Source of the DNA: Limimaricola variabilis
Lineage (GTDB): Bacteria; Pseudomonadota; Alphaproteobacteria; Rhodobacterales; Rhodobacteraceae
NCBI RefSeq assembly: GCF_014195545.1
Contig: NZ_JACIBX010000001.1
Location: forward strand, 557,104 to 621,103
Reading direction: 5' to 3'
Length of the DNA stretch: 64,000 bases
The first letter of the stretch is position 1. Every line of letters begins with the position of its first letter. Both the position numbers and the translations under genes were made by a program. The notes below the pieces were generated by a model. The model was not told where the DNA came from, searched no databases, and worked only from the letters and a program-made list of their open reading frames with translations. This document shows positions 40,100-48,475 of the stretch, in pieces.

Positions 40100-40282
40100 G
40101 GGAGCCTCCTTTCGTTGTTCGAGGGAGGAACGAATGGTGCGGGGGGCGGTTCCGGGTCCGGACGGCCCGGCATGCACATCGGCAGGGTTTGCGCCGCCGC
40201 CTGCTCCACATGCCGCGAACACCCGGGACCCTTCGCCATGCGAAGGTACCGGCGCCGAAGCGCGCCATCGGATTGGCTGCAA

Positions 40283-40315
40283 ACGAAAAGGCCCCCGCGC
40301 CGAAGCGCGAGGGCC
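40283..40315 (-). terminator. Rho-independent terminator after sodB
   Basis: On the minus strand GGCCCTCGCGC pairs with GCGCGGGGGCC around a TTCG tetraloop (one C-C style mismatch in the stem) and is followed by TTTTCGTTT. It lies 35 bp after the sodB stop codon. Confidence 0.88.
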
Positions 40316-40349
40316 GGATAACCTGCAGCGGAAGCTGCCGCCGTCAGCC

Positions 40350-40949
40350 TTACATGCGCGAGGCGACGTTCTCCCAGTTCACGAGGTTGTCGAGGAAGTT
40401 AGAGATGTAGGCCGGGCGCTTGTTGCGGTAGTCGATGTAGTAGGAGTGCTCCCACACATCGAGGCCCAGAAGCGCGGTCTGGCCGAAGCACAGCGGGTTC
40501 ACGCCGTTCTCGGTCTTGGTGACCTTGAGGCCGCCATCGGCATCCTTGACCAGCCAGGCCCAGCCCGAGCCGAACTGGCCGGCGCCGGCGGCGGCGAAGT
40601 CTTCCTTGAACTTGTCGACCGAGCCGAAGCTGTCGGTGATCGCCTTTTCCAGCTCGCCCGGCATCTTGCTGTCGTTCGGGGTCATCATTTCCCAGAACTG
40701 GTTGTGGTTCCACAGCTGGGAGATGTTGTTGAAGATGCCGTTCTGGGCCACCGCGTTCTTGTCATAGGTGCCGCGGATGATCTCTTCCATCGACTTGCCG
40801 TCCCACTCGGTGCCGGCGATCAGCTTGTTGCCGTTGTCGACATAGGCCTTGTGGTGCAGGTCGTGGTGATACTCGAGCGTCTCCTTGGACATGCCCTTGG
40901 AGGCGAGCGCGTCGTGGGCGTAGGGAAGGTCGGGAAGTTCGAAAGCCAT
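40350..40949 (-). CDS. sodB: Superoxide dismutase [Fe] (Fe/Mn family)
   Basis: 199 residues with the Fe/Mn SOD ligands: His in LEYHHDLHHKAYV, His in NHNQFWEMM, and the DVWEHSYYIDYRN motif with Asp and His. GSGWAWLV and the position of the Gln (AGAGQFGSGW) favour the iron form. It is cytosolic and removes superoxide. The start at 40949 fits the conserved MAFELPDLPYAHDAL. The promoter and terminator are both visible, so it is monocistronic. Confidence 0.97.
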   Translation of the reverse strand: MAFELPDLPYAHDALASKGMSKETLEYHHDLHHKAYVDNGNKLIAGTEWDGKSMEEIIRGTYDKNAVAQNGIFNNISQLWNHNQFWEMMTPNDSKMPGELEKAITDSFGSVDKFKEDFAAAGAGQFGSGWAWLVKDADGGLKVTKTENGVNPLCFGQTALLGLDVWEHSYYIDYRNKRPAYISNFLDNLVNWENVASRM

Positions 40950-40989
40950 GTCGGTCTCGCTTTTCTGCCAGAGGGTGGATTTGCGCCAC

Positions 40990-41019
40990 ATAACAGAACC
41001 CCTGCGCCCCAAAGGTCAA
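40990..41019 (-). promoter_or_regulatory. sodB promoter
   Basis: On the minus strand TTGACC (41019-41014), 18-bp spacer, TGTTAT (40995-40990), about 40 bp upstream of the sodB start codon. A good match to the sigma70 consensus. Confidence 0.6.
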
Positions 41020-41056
41020 TGGGATGCGCGGCAAAATCGGCCCTTGCGGGCCGCGA

Positions 41057-42391
41057 TCAGAGCCAGCCGAGCTTGTCGCGGAAGGCCTCGCGCTCGGGAA
41101 ATTCGCGGACATGCCGGTCGCGCAGCGTCAGCGCGGTGTCGCGTCGCCGGAGCGGGCGGCACAGGGTGATCAGCCGTTCCAGCGGATCGGCCCGGCCGGG
41201 GGCGAGCGCGGCGGCGCGGGTCAGCACGTCCCAGGCCTCCTCCAGATCCCCCATCCGGCGCGCCGCGGTCGCCTCCAGCATCAGCGCGTCGATGCTGCCG
41301 TCGGTGAGCGCGCGATGCTGCGCCGCCAGCGCTCTGAGACCGGCATGATCCTCGAGCCGGGCCAGCATCCGCATCGAGGAGAGCAGCGCCTCGAGCGTCA
41401 TGCCCGGCGCGGTGCCGCCGACATAGCGGTCCAGCACGTCCGCCATGATGCGCGCCACCAGATCGGGGGAGACATGCCGGTAATCGCCGCGCGACCAGGC
41501 AATGGCGGGGTTCGACAGCGTCACGAACTCGTAGGACGGGAAGTAGTCCACCCCGTCACGCCCGGTCACGAATTCCTCGATCGCGGCCCGCTGGACCGAT
41601 TTCGAATAGGCGTTGGCCACCAGCACGTCCATGTCGCGGAACGTCGCCAGGAGCGGAACCGGCGACACGGTAAGCAGCATCTTGAGCGGCTTCCTGCGGT
41701 GCCGCGCCAGCAGCGTCTCCAGCCGCTCCAGCCCGTCGAGCACGTCGGCATGACTCAGCACCCGGAATTCGAAGCGCTCCGGCTCGGCCTTCACCGCCGT
41801 CGTCGGCGGGGCGACATTGAGATAGAGGCCGAGCTGCCTGTCGTACCAGGTCTCGACATAGCCCAGCGTGACGATGATGACGTCGGCCTCGACCACCTGC
41901 GCCATCGCGTCGAGATAGCGATGCCGGAAATCGAGGATCTCCTCGACCGAGAAGTCGAGCCGGGCCATGCCGAGCTGCGCGTCGCCGAAAGGACCGCCAC
42001 CAGCCTCGTAGAGGATCGCGGCACCGGGGAACGTGTCGCGCTCCAGCGCCCATTCCAGCTCGTTCAGGACCGAGTGGATCGAATATTTGTTGAAGAAGTT
42101 TGCCGCGTCGCCGAGGCTGTCGCCGATCGGACCGAGATCGAATTCGCGGCTGATCACCCGACGCCCGGTCTTCTCCAGCGCTCGCTCGACATTGCGGGCA
42201 AAGCAGGATCCGATGGCGAAGATCGTGTCATCCGGGCCGATTTCGAAACCCGGCCGCGCCGTCGGGGAGGCCAAGGGATAAAGCCGCTCGCCACCGCGCT
42301 CGGGAGAGGGGTAGCGGCGATACGGGTTGCCGCGGGCCCGCGCGAGGGCCTCGGTGGCAGGAACGCTCTCGATATTGCGGTTCACGCACAC
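41057..42391 (-). CDS. GSCFA domain-containing protein
   Basis: 444 residues. The GSCFA motif that names the family is visible (FAIGSCFARNVERAL, about 55-70), with further family segments such as NFFNKYSIHSVLNELEWAL, VIIVTLGYVETWYD, LLTVSPVPLLATF and DYFPSYEFV. The family is SGNH-hydrolase-like and often found near polysaccharide genes, where it may modify glycans. A helical region (about 330-440) resembles TPR repeats. The GTG start at 42391 (or GTG 42385) is assumed. It is divergent from a GT61 glycosyltransferase. Confidence 0.85.
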   Translation of the reverse strand: MCVNRNIESVPATEALARARGNPYRRYPSPERGGERLYPLASPTARPGFEIGPDDTIFAIGSCFARNVERALEKTGRRVISREFDLGPIGDSLGDAANFFNKYSIHSVLNELEWALERDTFPGAAILYEAGGGPFGDAQLGMARLDFSVEEILDFRHRYLDAMAQVVEADVIIVTLGYVETWYDRQLGLYLNVAPPTTAVKAEPERFEFRVLSHADVLDGLERLETLLARHRRKPLKMLLTVSPVPLLATFRDMDVLVANAYSKSVQRAAIEEFVTGRDGVDYFPSYEFVTLSNPAIAWSRGDYRHVSPDLVARIMADVLDRYVGGTAPGMTLEALLSSMRMLARLEDHAGLRALAAQHRALTDGSIDALMLEATAARRMGDLEEAWDVLTRAAALAPGRADPLERLITLCRPLRRRDTALTLRDRHVREFPEREAFRDKLGWL

Positions 42392-42526
42392 TCCCGTCTA
42401 GGTTGAGTCAAAGATTAGCCAGCGGGCGGCGGCCAGACAACAGTGCCAAGGATGAAAAGCCGCACCCGTGGCGGATTGGCGCCCGCTTGTCTAGGTAGGC
42501 GCGGCCAGCCCGCCGGAGGAGCCTTC

Positions 42527-43642
42527 ATGATCGACGACCTTCCCCCTCCGCCGGACCTGTCGCGGCCGATCCAGGGGCTGACGCGCTGTCTCGACCATGC
42601 GCTCGTCGTGCCGCCGCCGATCGGGGCGCCGAACCGTGCGGTCCAGCATTCGGGGGTTCTGACCCAAGCCGGGCAGCCGGTCCCCGAGGCGATCACCTGG
42701 CGCGGCGACAGCGCCGTCACCCTGCCCCCACCGCCCCCGTCCCGCCCAGTAGAGACATTGGCAGGGCGATGGTTGTTCCTGGGGCCGCTCTTCGGACATT
42801 TCGGTCATTTCTTGGTCGAGAGCATCGCCAGGCTCTGGGCGCTGGAGGGACTGCGTGACGAAATCGACGGGGTGCTCTTCGTGCCCAAGTTCCAGCACCG
42901 GGTGCAGCAGGTGGCCGACACCTACCGACCCTTTCTCGCCGCGCTGGGGGTCGACCTGCCGATGCGCAGCCTAGAGCGGCCGACGCGGGTCGAACGGCTG
43001 CACGTCCCGGTGCAGGGCTTCGGCATGTTCGGAATGATCGAGGGCGCCGCCGAATTCCGCCGCTTCATGCGCGAGCATGCCGGGAAGGCCGTGGCGCCAG
43101 CCGGGGCGGAGCGGATCTACATCTCGCGCAGCGGCCTGCCCGTGGGGCGCGGATCGATCCTGGGCGAAGCGCGGCTCGAAGCCTGGCTCGCGGACCAAGG
43201 CTACAGCGTCTTTCACCCGCAGCAGCATGATTTCACCAGCCAGATCGCGGCCTACAAGGCGGCGCGCGAGATCGTGGCGGTCGATTGTTCGCCCCTGCAC
43301 CTGCTGGCGCTGGTCGGAGACGCAGAGCAGAAAGTGGGGATCATCGCCCGGCGGCCGGGCGGGCTCGCCGAGATCTTCGCGCGGCAGCTGCGTGCCTTCA
43401 GCGGCGCCCGAGCGACGGCAATCGACGCGCTGCAGCGCAACTGGATCGAAGAAAAAGCGCAGCGCCCGAACCGGCTGAGCTGGGGCGAGGTCGATTTCGC
43501 CGCGATCCAGACCGCCCTCGCGCGCGACGGGCTGGTATCGGCCGCACCGGGATGGAGCGCACTCGGTAACGAGGACGTCGCAGCCCAGATCGACCGCATC
43601 GCCACGGCCTCGGGCACCCGCTTCCGTCCCTACGAAGGGTAG
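42527..43642 (+). CDS. Glycosyltransferase family 61 protein
   Basis: 371 residues matching DUF563/GT61: GPLFGHFGHFLVESIARLWAL, ERIYISRSGLPVGRG, and the C-terminal IVAVDCSPLHLLALV region. Bacterial GT61 enzymes add sugars to capsule or exopolysaccharide; donor and acceptor are unknown. ATG 42527 has GGAGGA 6 bp upstream. The divergent GSCFA gene suggests a shared surface-glycan role. Confidence 0.87.
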   Translation: MIDDLPPPPDLSRPIQGLTRCLDHALVVPPPIGAPNRAVQHSGVLTQAGQPVPEAITWRGDSAVTLPPPPPSRPVETLAGRWLFLGPLFGHFGHFLVESIARLWALEGLRDEIDGVLFVPKFQHRVQQVADTYRPFLAALGVDLPMRSLERPTRVERLHVPVQGFGMFGMIEGAAEFRRFMREHAGKAVAPAGAERIYISRSGLPVGRGSILGEARLEAWLADQGYSVFHPQQHDFTSQIAAYKAAREIVAVDCSPLHLLALVGDAEQKVGIIARRPGGLAEIFARQLRAFSGARATAIDALQRNWIEEKAQRPNRLSWGEVDFAAIQTALARDGLVSAAPGWSALGNEDVAAQIDRIATASGTRFRPYEG

Positions 43643-43654
43643 GAGCTTCTGCAA

Positions 43655-43688
43655 CGAAACGGGGCCGCGGCACATGGCCCCGGCCCCG
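43655..43688 (-). terminator. Rho-independent terminator of the acidic membrane protein gene
   Basis: On the minus strand CGGGGCCG (43688-43681) pairs with CGGCCCCG (43667-43660) around a 13-base loop, followed by TTTCGTTG. It is 40 bp downstream of the stop codon. Confidence 0.7.
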
Positions 43689-43727
43689 AAAACTTGGCGA
43701 TGCCCCGAGAGGGGCGTGAAGGCGGCG

Positions 43728-44087
43728 TTACTGAACGACTTCCGCGTCGCCTTCGACCTCGATCACGTCGACGGAATCGCTGGGCGCTTCCTCGATCTCG
43801 GCGGCACCTTCCTCGATCTCGGCCTCGACCTCGGCGGCGCCTTCTTCCATCTCCTCGACCACGGCAGCACCGGATTCCTCGATGCTCTCCGCCGCGCCCT
43901 CGGCCTCGACGTTGATGTTGGTCTCGGTCGCGCCGAGATCCGCCTCGTTGACATCGTTGCCACCGGCGAAGAGCCAGTAGAGCACGATCACTGCGACGAC
44001 GAGACCGCCGACGATCAGCGCGATCGAGGTGCCACCCTTCTTCGGCGGCGGGTTGACATTGTTGTTGTTGAAGTTCGGGTCGGACAT
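43728..44087 (-). CDS. Single-pass membrane protein with an acidic Glu/Ala-rich tail
   Basis: 119 residues. An Asn-rich N-terminus (NFNNNNVNPPPKK) is followed by one membrane helix (about 21-40, TSIALIVGGLVVAVIVLYWL). The rest is a strongly acidic low-complexity domain of Glu/Ala/Val repeats (EEMEEGAAEVEAEIEEGAAEIEE region) with almost no basic residues. By the positive-inside rule the acidic part is periplasmic. No family is recognised. Related small proteins with an Asn-rich start and one helix are seen in Rhodobacterales, but I know of no function. Confidence 0.75.
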   Translation of the reverse strand: MSDPNFNNNNVNPPPKKGGTSIALIVGGLVVAVIVLYWLFAGGNDVNEADLGATETNINVEAEGAAESIEESGAAVVEEMEEGAAEVEAEIEEGAAEIEEAPSDSVDVIEVEGDAEVVQ

Positions 44088-44284
44088 GCGAGATGCTCCG
44101 TCATTGTGTCATTCAACGGCCAACGTCGCCCGTGAGGGGGGGTTCCGCGCCGGGTTCAATTTTTTGCGAACCTGGGGCGTTGCAGCGGAACCGCCACAGT
44201 GGCTGCGTCTTCGGGCCGCGCCAAGCGGGGTTTCGGGACGGCGCGCCGACAGGTAGGAACGACGCGTACCGAAAGGAGAAGGCC

Positions 44285-45478
44285 ATGCTGTTCTGGATCC
44301 TCGCGCTGGCGCTTTCCGCCGTGGTGGCGATCGCGCTCGCCGCGCCGCTCCGGCGTGGTCCGGCCAGCACCGGCACCGACCCCGACATGGCCTTCTACCG
44401 GGCCCAGATCGCCGAGATCGAGACCGACCGCGCCCGGGGGCTGATCGGCGAGGAAGAAGCCGAACGCGCCCGCGCCGAGATCGGCCGCCGCCTGCTCGCC
44501 GCCGACAAGGACGTGCGCCAGGCCCCGGCGGCCGGGCGCGGCCCGATGCTACCCGCCTTGCTGTTCGGGGCGCTCGTGGTGATCGGCGGCGCCATGATCC
44601 TCTACACCGATCTCGGTGCGCCCGGCCTACCCGACCGGCCGCTGGCAGAACGGCTGGCCGAGGCCCGCGAACTGAGCGCGGCTCGCCCCAGCCAGGCCCA
44701 GGCCGAGGCCGTCGCGCCGCCTTTGCCGGTCGATGCGCCCGAAGAATACGTGGAGATGGTCGAGAAACTGCGCGCGGCGGTGCCCGAGCGGCCCGACGAT
44801 CTGACCGGCTGGCAGCTTCTCGCGCGACACGAGGCGGCGCTGGGCGATTACGCCGCTGCCGCCCGCGCGCAGGAACGGGTGATCGAGATCAAGGGCGCCG
44901 ATGCAGGTTTCGAGGATCGCATGGCGCTGGTCGACCGTCTGGTGGCGGCGGCGGGCGGAATCGTCACCCCTGAAAGCGAGGCGCTGCTGCGCGAGTTGCG
45001 CGCGGCGCGCCCGGACGCGGCCGGACCGCTCTACTATCTGGGCCTGCTGCAAGCCCAGATCGAGCGGCCCGACCTCGCCTTCCGCTTCTGGCGGCGGGCG
45101 ATCGAGACCGGTGATCCGGCCTCGCCGCATGTTGAGCTAGCCCGCGCCCAGATCGGGCGTGCGGCGCAGTTCGCAGGGGTCGACTATACCCCGCCCGCCG
45201 CGTCCGGCCCCACGGCCGAGGAGGTGGCGGCGGCGCAGGACATGGAGCCCGAAGCCCGGCAGGAGATGATCCGCGGCATGGTCGAGAACCTCGCATCCCG
45301 GCTTGCGGAGAGCGGCGGTCCTGCGTCCGACTGGGCCCGGCTGATCAGGGCACTCGGCGTGCTGGGCGAGGCCACACGCGCCGAGGCGATCTGGGGCGAG
45401 GCGCAGCAAGTCTTCGCCGGGGACCCGGCGCTCGAGGAAATTCGCGCTGCGGCGCAGGCGGCGGGGGTAACGCGATGA
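44285..45478 (+). CDS. ccmI: c-type cytochrome biogenesis protein CcmI
   Basis: 397 residues. CcmI layout: two N-terminal membrane helices (about 1-20 and 88-108) enclosing a cytoplasmic loop with a coiled coil (YRAQIAEIETDRARGLIGEEEAERARAEIGRR), and a C-terminal periplasmic TPR domain (YYLGLLQAQIERPDLAFRFWRRAI). It binds apocytochromes and hands them to CcmFH. GAAAGGAGAAGG precedes the ATG. It is about 23 kb from the ccmABCDG block, as is common in Rhodobacterales, and overlaps ruvX by 4 bp. Confidence 0.92.
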   Translation: MLFWILALALSAVVAIALAAPLRRGPASTGTDPDMAFYRAQIAEIETDRARGLIGEEEAERARAEIGRRLLAADKDVRQAPAAGRGPMLPALLFGALVVIGGAMILYTDLGAPGLPDRPLAERLAEARELSAARPSQAQAEAVAPPLPVDAPEEYVEMVEKLRAAVPERPDDLTGWQLLARHEAALGDYAAAARAQERVIEIKGADAGFEDRMALVDRLVAAAGGIVTPESEALLRELRAARPDAAGPLYYLGLLQAQIERPDLAFRFWRRAIETGDPASPHVELARAQIGRAAQFAGVDYTPPAASGPTAEEVAAAQDMEPEARQEMIRGMVENLASRLAESGGPASDWARLIRALGVLGEATRAEAIWGEAQQVFAGDPALEEIRAAAQAAGVTR

Positions 45479-45948
45479 TCCACGAGACCACCGAGGAGTT
45501 CGCCGCCGCCCTGCCCCGTTCCGGCGCACTGGCCGGGCTCGATTTCGGCACCAAGACGATCGGCGTCGCCGTCTCCGACGGGCTGCGCACGGTGGCGACC
45601 CCCCTCGAGACGGTAAAGCGCAAGAAGTTCACCGACGACGCGAACCGGCTTCTGGAGATCGCGTCCCATCGTGGCATCGCGGGGTTGGTGCTGGGCCTGC
45701 CACGCAACATGGATGGCACGGAGGGCCCTCGGGCGCAGTCGACCCGGGCCTTTGCGCGCAACCTGTCGCGCCTGACGGATCTGCCGATCGGCTTCTGGGA
45801 CGAGCGTCTTTCGACGGTCGCGGCCGAGCGCGCGCTGCTCGAATCCGATCATTCGCGAAAGCGGCGCGGCGAGCTGATCGACGCGGTGGCCGCGAGCTAT
45901 ATCCTGCAGGGCCTACTCGACCGGCTGAGCTATATGGGCCGGTCGTGA
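45475..45948 (+). CDS. ruvX: Holliday junction resolvase-like protein RuvX/YqgF
   Basis: 157 residues with the RNase H-like fold: GLDFGTKTIGVAVSDG near the N-terminus, VLGLPRNMDGTEGP, WDERLSTVAAERAL and DAVAASYILQGLLD. The acidic residues of the active site are kept. Proposed roles are pre-16S rRNA 5'-end processing and junction resolution. It overlaps ccmI and the next gene by 4 bp each. Confidence 0.95.
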   Translation: MIHETTEEFAAALPRSGALAGLDFGTKTIGVAVSDGLRTVATPLETVKRKKFTDDANRLLEIASHRGIAGLVLGLPRNMDGTEGPRAQSTRAFARNLSRLTDLPIGFWDERLSTVAAERALLESDHSRKRRGELIDAVAASYILQGLLDRLSYMGRS

Positions 45949-46175
45949 GCGACGCGGTCTGGAAGCGCGGCGAGGTGGAGAGCCCCTGCGTGAAACTCTG
46001 CACGATCCATCCCGAGACGCGGCTCTGCCTCGGCTGCGCCCGCTCGATGGACGAGATCGCGGCATGGGGCCGGATGAGCGCGGAGGAGCGCCGCGCGATC
46101 ATGGACGACCTGCCACATCGCCAGGCGGCTCCGACGGCACGGCGCGGCGGCCGCAAAGCACGGCTCAAGGACTAG
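45945..46175 (+). CDS. DUF1289 domain-containing small protein
   Basis: 76 residues with the four-cysteine DUF1289 pattern (PCVKLCTIHPETRLCLGCARS), probably a small metal site. It starts with a GTG overlapping the ruvX stop (GTGA). The family function is unknown. It ends convergently, overlapping the TauE/SafE stop by 4 bp. Confidence 0.88.
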   Translation: MSDAVWKRGEVESPCVKLCTIHPETRLCLGCARSMDEIAAWGRMSAEERRAIMDDLPHRQAAPTARRGGRKARLKD

Positions 46176-46993
46176 ATCAGCGCCTTGCGCAGCATGTTGA
46201 GCGCAACGAGGATCAGGAACCCGCCGAACACCCGTTTGAGCCGCTTTGGGTCGGTGCGGTGCGCCAGGGCCGCCCCCAGAGGCGCGGTCAGCAGGGTCAT
46301 CGCGATGACGATCCCGAAGGCCGGCAGGTTTACCGCGCCCAGCGTCATCGGCGGCGCGACGCCCGCGGGCAACGGCGTCAGCAGGAACGCCGCGACCGAG
46401 GGCAGCGCGATCAGCAGGCCGAACCCCGCCGCAGTGGCGACGGCGCGATGGATCGCCATGCCATGCAGGGTCATGATCGGCACGCCGAAGCTGCCGCCAC
46501 CGATCCCCATCAGCACCGACAGGAAGCCCACCAGCGGCGACATCGCGGCGCGGCGCCAGCCGGTCGGCATCGCCGACCCCAGCCGCCAGTGGCTGCGCCC
46601 TAGCACCATGTAGAGCGAGACCGTCAGCGCCAGGATTCCGAAGATCAGCTGCAGCGTCACCGTCCGCAGCTGCGCGACCACGAGCACGCCGATCAACGCC
46701 CCCACCGCGATCCCCGGCGCCCAGCCGCGCAGCACGCTCCAATCGACCACGCCCTTGCGGTTGTGGCTCGCCACCGAGCGGGCCGAGGTGACGGTGATCG
46801 TGGCGAGCGAGGTGGCGAGACAGATCTGCATCAGCTGCGGCGTCTCGTAGCCCAGCGCGGCGAAGGCATAGAAATAGGCGGGGACCAGCACGATGCCGCC
46901 GCCGACGCCCAACAGCCCCGCCAGCACGCCGGCGAAGGCGCCGATCGCCATGAGCATGGCGGCCATGGAAAGAAGCAGCGTCGTATCAGGCAT
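46172..46993 (-). CDS. Sulfite exporter TauE/SafE family membrane protein
   Basis: 273 residues with eight or nine hydrophobic helices and the duplicated glycine motif of the family (GVLAGLLGVGGGIVLVPAYF in the first half, VGFLSVLMGIGGGSFGVPIMTL in the second). Members move sulfur compounds or other small anions across the inner membrane. ATG 46993 begins a typical N-terminal helix. It lies downstream of dusA in the same direction with a 71-bp gap. Confidence 0.92.
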   Translation of the reverse strand: MPDTTLLLSMAAMLMAIGAFAGVLAGLLGVGGGIVLVPAYFYAFAALGYETPQLMQICLATSLATITVTSARSVASHNRKGVVDWSVLRGWAPGIAVGALIGVLVVAQLRTVTLQLIFGILALTVSLYMVLGRSHWRLGSAMPTGWRRAAMSPLVGFLSVLMGIGGGSFGVPIMTLHGMAIHRAVATAAGFGLLIALPSVAAFLLTPLPAGVAPPMTLGAVNLPAFGIVIAMTLLTAPLGAALAHRTDPKRLKRVFGGFLILVALNMLRKALI

Positions 46994-47064
46994 CTGGCGC
47001 TCCGGCTTGGACACGCGAGCGATGCCCTCTGCGCGGCGCGGCCACAAGGGCCCGCCGGCGCCCC

Positions 47065-48072
47065 TCAGGCCGCCTGTTGCAGATCCTCGATCCGGCCCAG
47101 CCCCTCGCGCACCAGCTCCGGACCGGCGCCGGGGCGCGAGGCGCCCTCGGAGAGCACCCGCCGCCAGCCGCGCGCACCGGGCCGCCCGGCGAAGAGCCCC
47201 AGCATGTGTCGCGTCACCTGATGAAGACGGCCGCCGCCCGTAAGATGCGCCTCGATATAGGGCAGCATTTCTCGCACAGCCGCCTCGGGGGCGCTGTCCT
47301 CGCCCTCGCCCCAGATCCGCCGATCGGCCGCGCACAGGATGTCGGCCGGCTGGTGATAGGCTGCGCGCCCGATCATCACCCCGTCGAGCCCGGCCGCGAG
47401 AAAATCCTCGGCTGCGTCGAGCGTGGCGATGCCGCCATTGACCGAAAGATGCAGCTGCGGGAAGTCGCGCTTCATCTGCATGACCAGATCGTAATCGAGG
47501 GGCGGGATGTCGCGGTTTTCCTTGGGGCTCAGCCCTTGCAGCCAGGCCTTGCGGGCATGGATCGTAAAGCGCGTCACCCCGGCCGCGGCGACCGTTTCGA
47601 GAAAGCGTGGCAGCACTTCCTCGGGCTCCTGCTCGTCGACGCCGATCCGGCACTTCACCGTGACCTCGACCGGGCTCGCCGCGATCATCTCGGCGCAGCA
47701 TTCGGCCACCAGCTCTGGCCGGGTCATCAGCACCGCGCCAAAGGCTCCCGACTGGACCCGGTCCGAGGGGCAGCCGCAGTTGAGGTTGATCTCGTCATAG
47801 CCGAAATCGGCGCCGACCCGGGTCGCCTCGCGCAGTTCGGCCGGGTCGGACCCGCCCAGCTGCAGCGCCACGGGATGCTCGGACGGTGCGAAACCCAAGA
47901 GCCGCTCGCGGTCGCCATGCATCACCGCGGGTGCGGTCACCATCTCGGTATAGAGCAGAGCGCGGCGCGACAGCAGGCGGTGCAGGTGCCGGCAGTGACG
48001 GTCGGTCCAATCCATCATCGGCGCGACGGAAAGGCGGGCGGCGGATTGGAGGGCGGTCTGGCCTTGGCTCAT
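47065..48072 (-). CDS. dusA: tRNA-dihydrouridine(20/20a) synthase DusA
   Basis: 335 residues of the FMN-dependent Dus family: VAPMMDWTDRHCR at the start, NLNCGCPSDRVQSGAFGAVLM with the catalytic Cys, TVKCRIGVD, HARKAWLQGLSPKENRDIPPL (DusA-type) and NGGI plus GVMIGRAAYHQP for the phosphate site. It reduces U20/U20a in tRNA D loops. Confidence 0.97.
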   Translation of the reverse strand: MSQGQTALQSAARLSVAPMMDWTDRHCRHLHRLLSRRALLYTEMVTAPAVMHGDRERLLGFAPSEHPVALQLGGSDPAELREATRVGADFGYDEINLNCGCPSDRVQSGAFGAVLMTRPELVAECCAEMIAASPVEVTVKCRIGVDEQEPEEVLPRFLETVAAAGVTRFTIHARKAWLQGLSPKENRDIPPLDYDLVMQMKRDFPQLHLSVNGGIATLDAAEDFLAAGLDGVMIGRAAYHQPADILCAADRRIWGEGEDSAPEAAVREMLPYIEAHLTGGGRLHQVTRHMLGLFAGRPGARGWRRVLSEGASRPGAGPELVREGLGRIEDLQQAA

Positions 48073-48246
48073 GTCTCGATCCGGGCGGTGCGGCAGGAAG
48101 CAGGTCGTTTAGCACCGCGTCGTGTCTTGGGCAAATCCTCGTGGGGCGGCGACCCGGCCGACGAAACGGCTGCTCCATTCCGGCAGGTTGCCCGAAGCGC
48201 GTCGGGGATCCAGCATCGCGAGGACACGGGGACGGAGAGGAGCATC

Positions 48247-48468
48247 ATGACAGGTGACATGACCAGCGATCCGGAGGACGCCGAGGCTATGGCAAGGACC
48301 TTCACGATCTATCATCCCGACGGCACCACGACCCGGATGACCTCGGAAAAAGATGTCGATTTCGACGTGCGGGAAGGCCGTTTGCTGATCCTCTACGACG
48401 GCAGGGTCCGCACGATCCTGCCCGAGTCGGATTGGGTGTCGGTCAACCACCGCCCGAGGGCGCGCTGA
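48247..48468 (+). CDS. Small protein of unknown function
   Basis: 73 residues, soluble, with a beta-rich look (FTIYHPDGTTTRMTSEKDVDF, LLILYDGRVRTILPESDWV). GGAGAGGAGC lies just upstream of ATG 48247; an internal Met at residue 15 could be the true start. It is bounded by dusA on the left (divergent) and xylB on the right (convergent). No known domain recognised. Confidence 0.65.
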   Translation: MTGDMTSDPEDAEAMARTFTIYHPDGTTTRMTSEKDVDFDVREGRLLILYDGRVRTILPESDWVSVNHRPRAR

Positions 48469-48475
48469 CGCGCCG

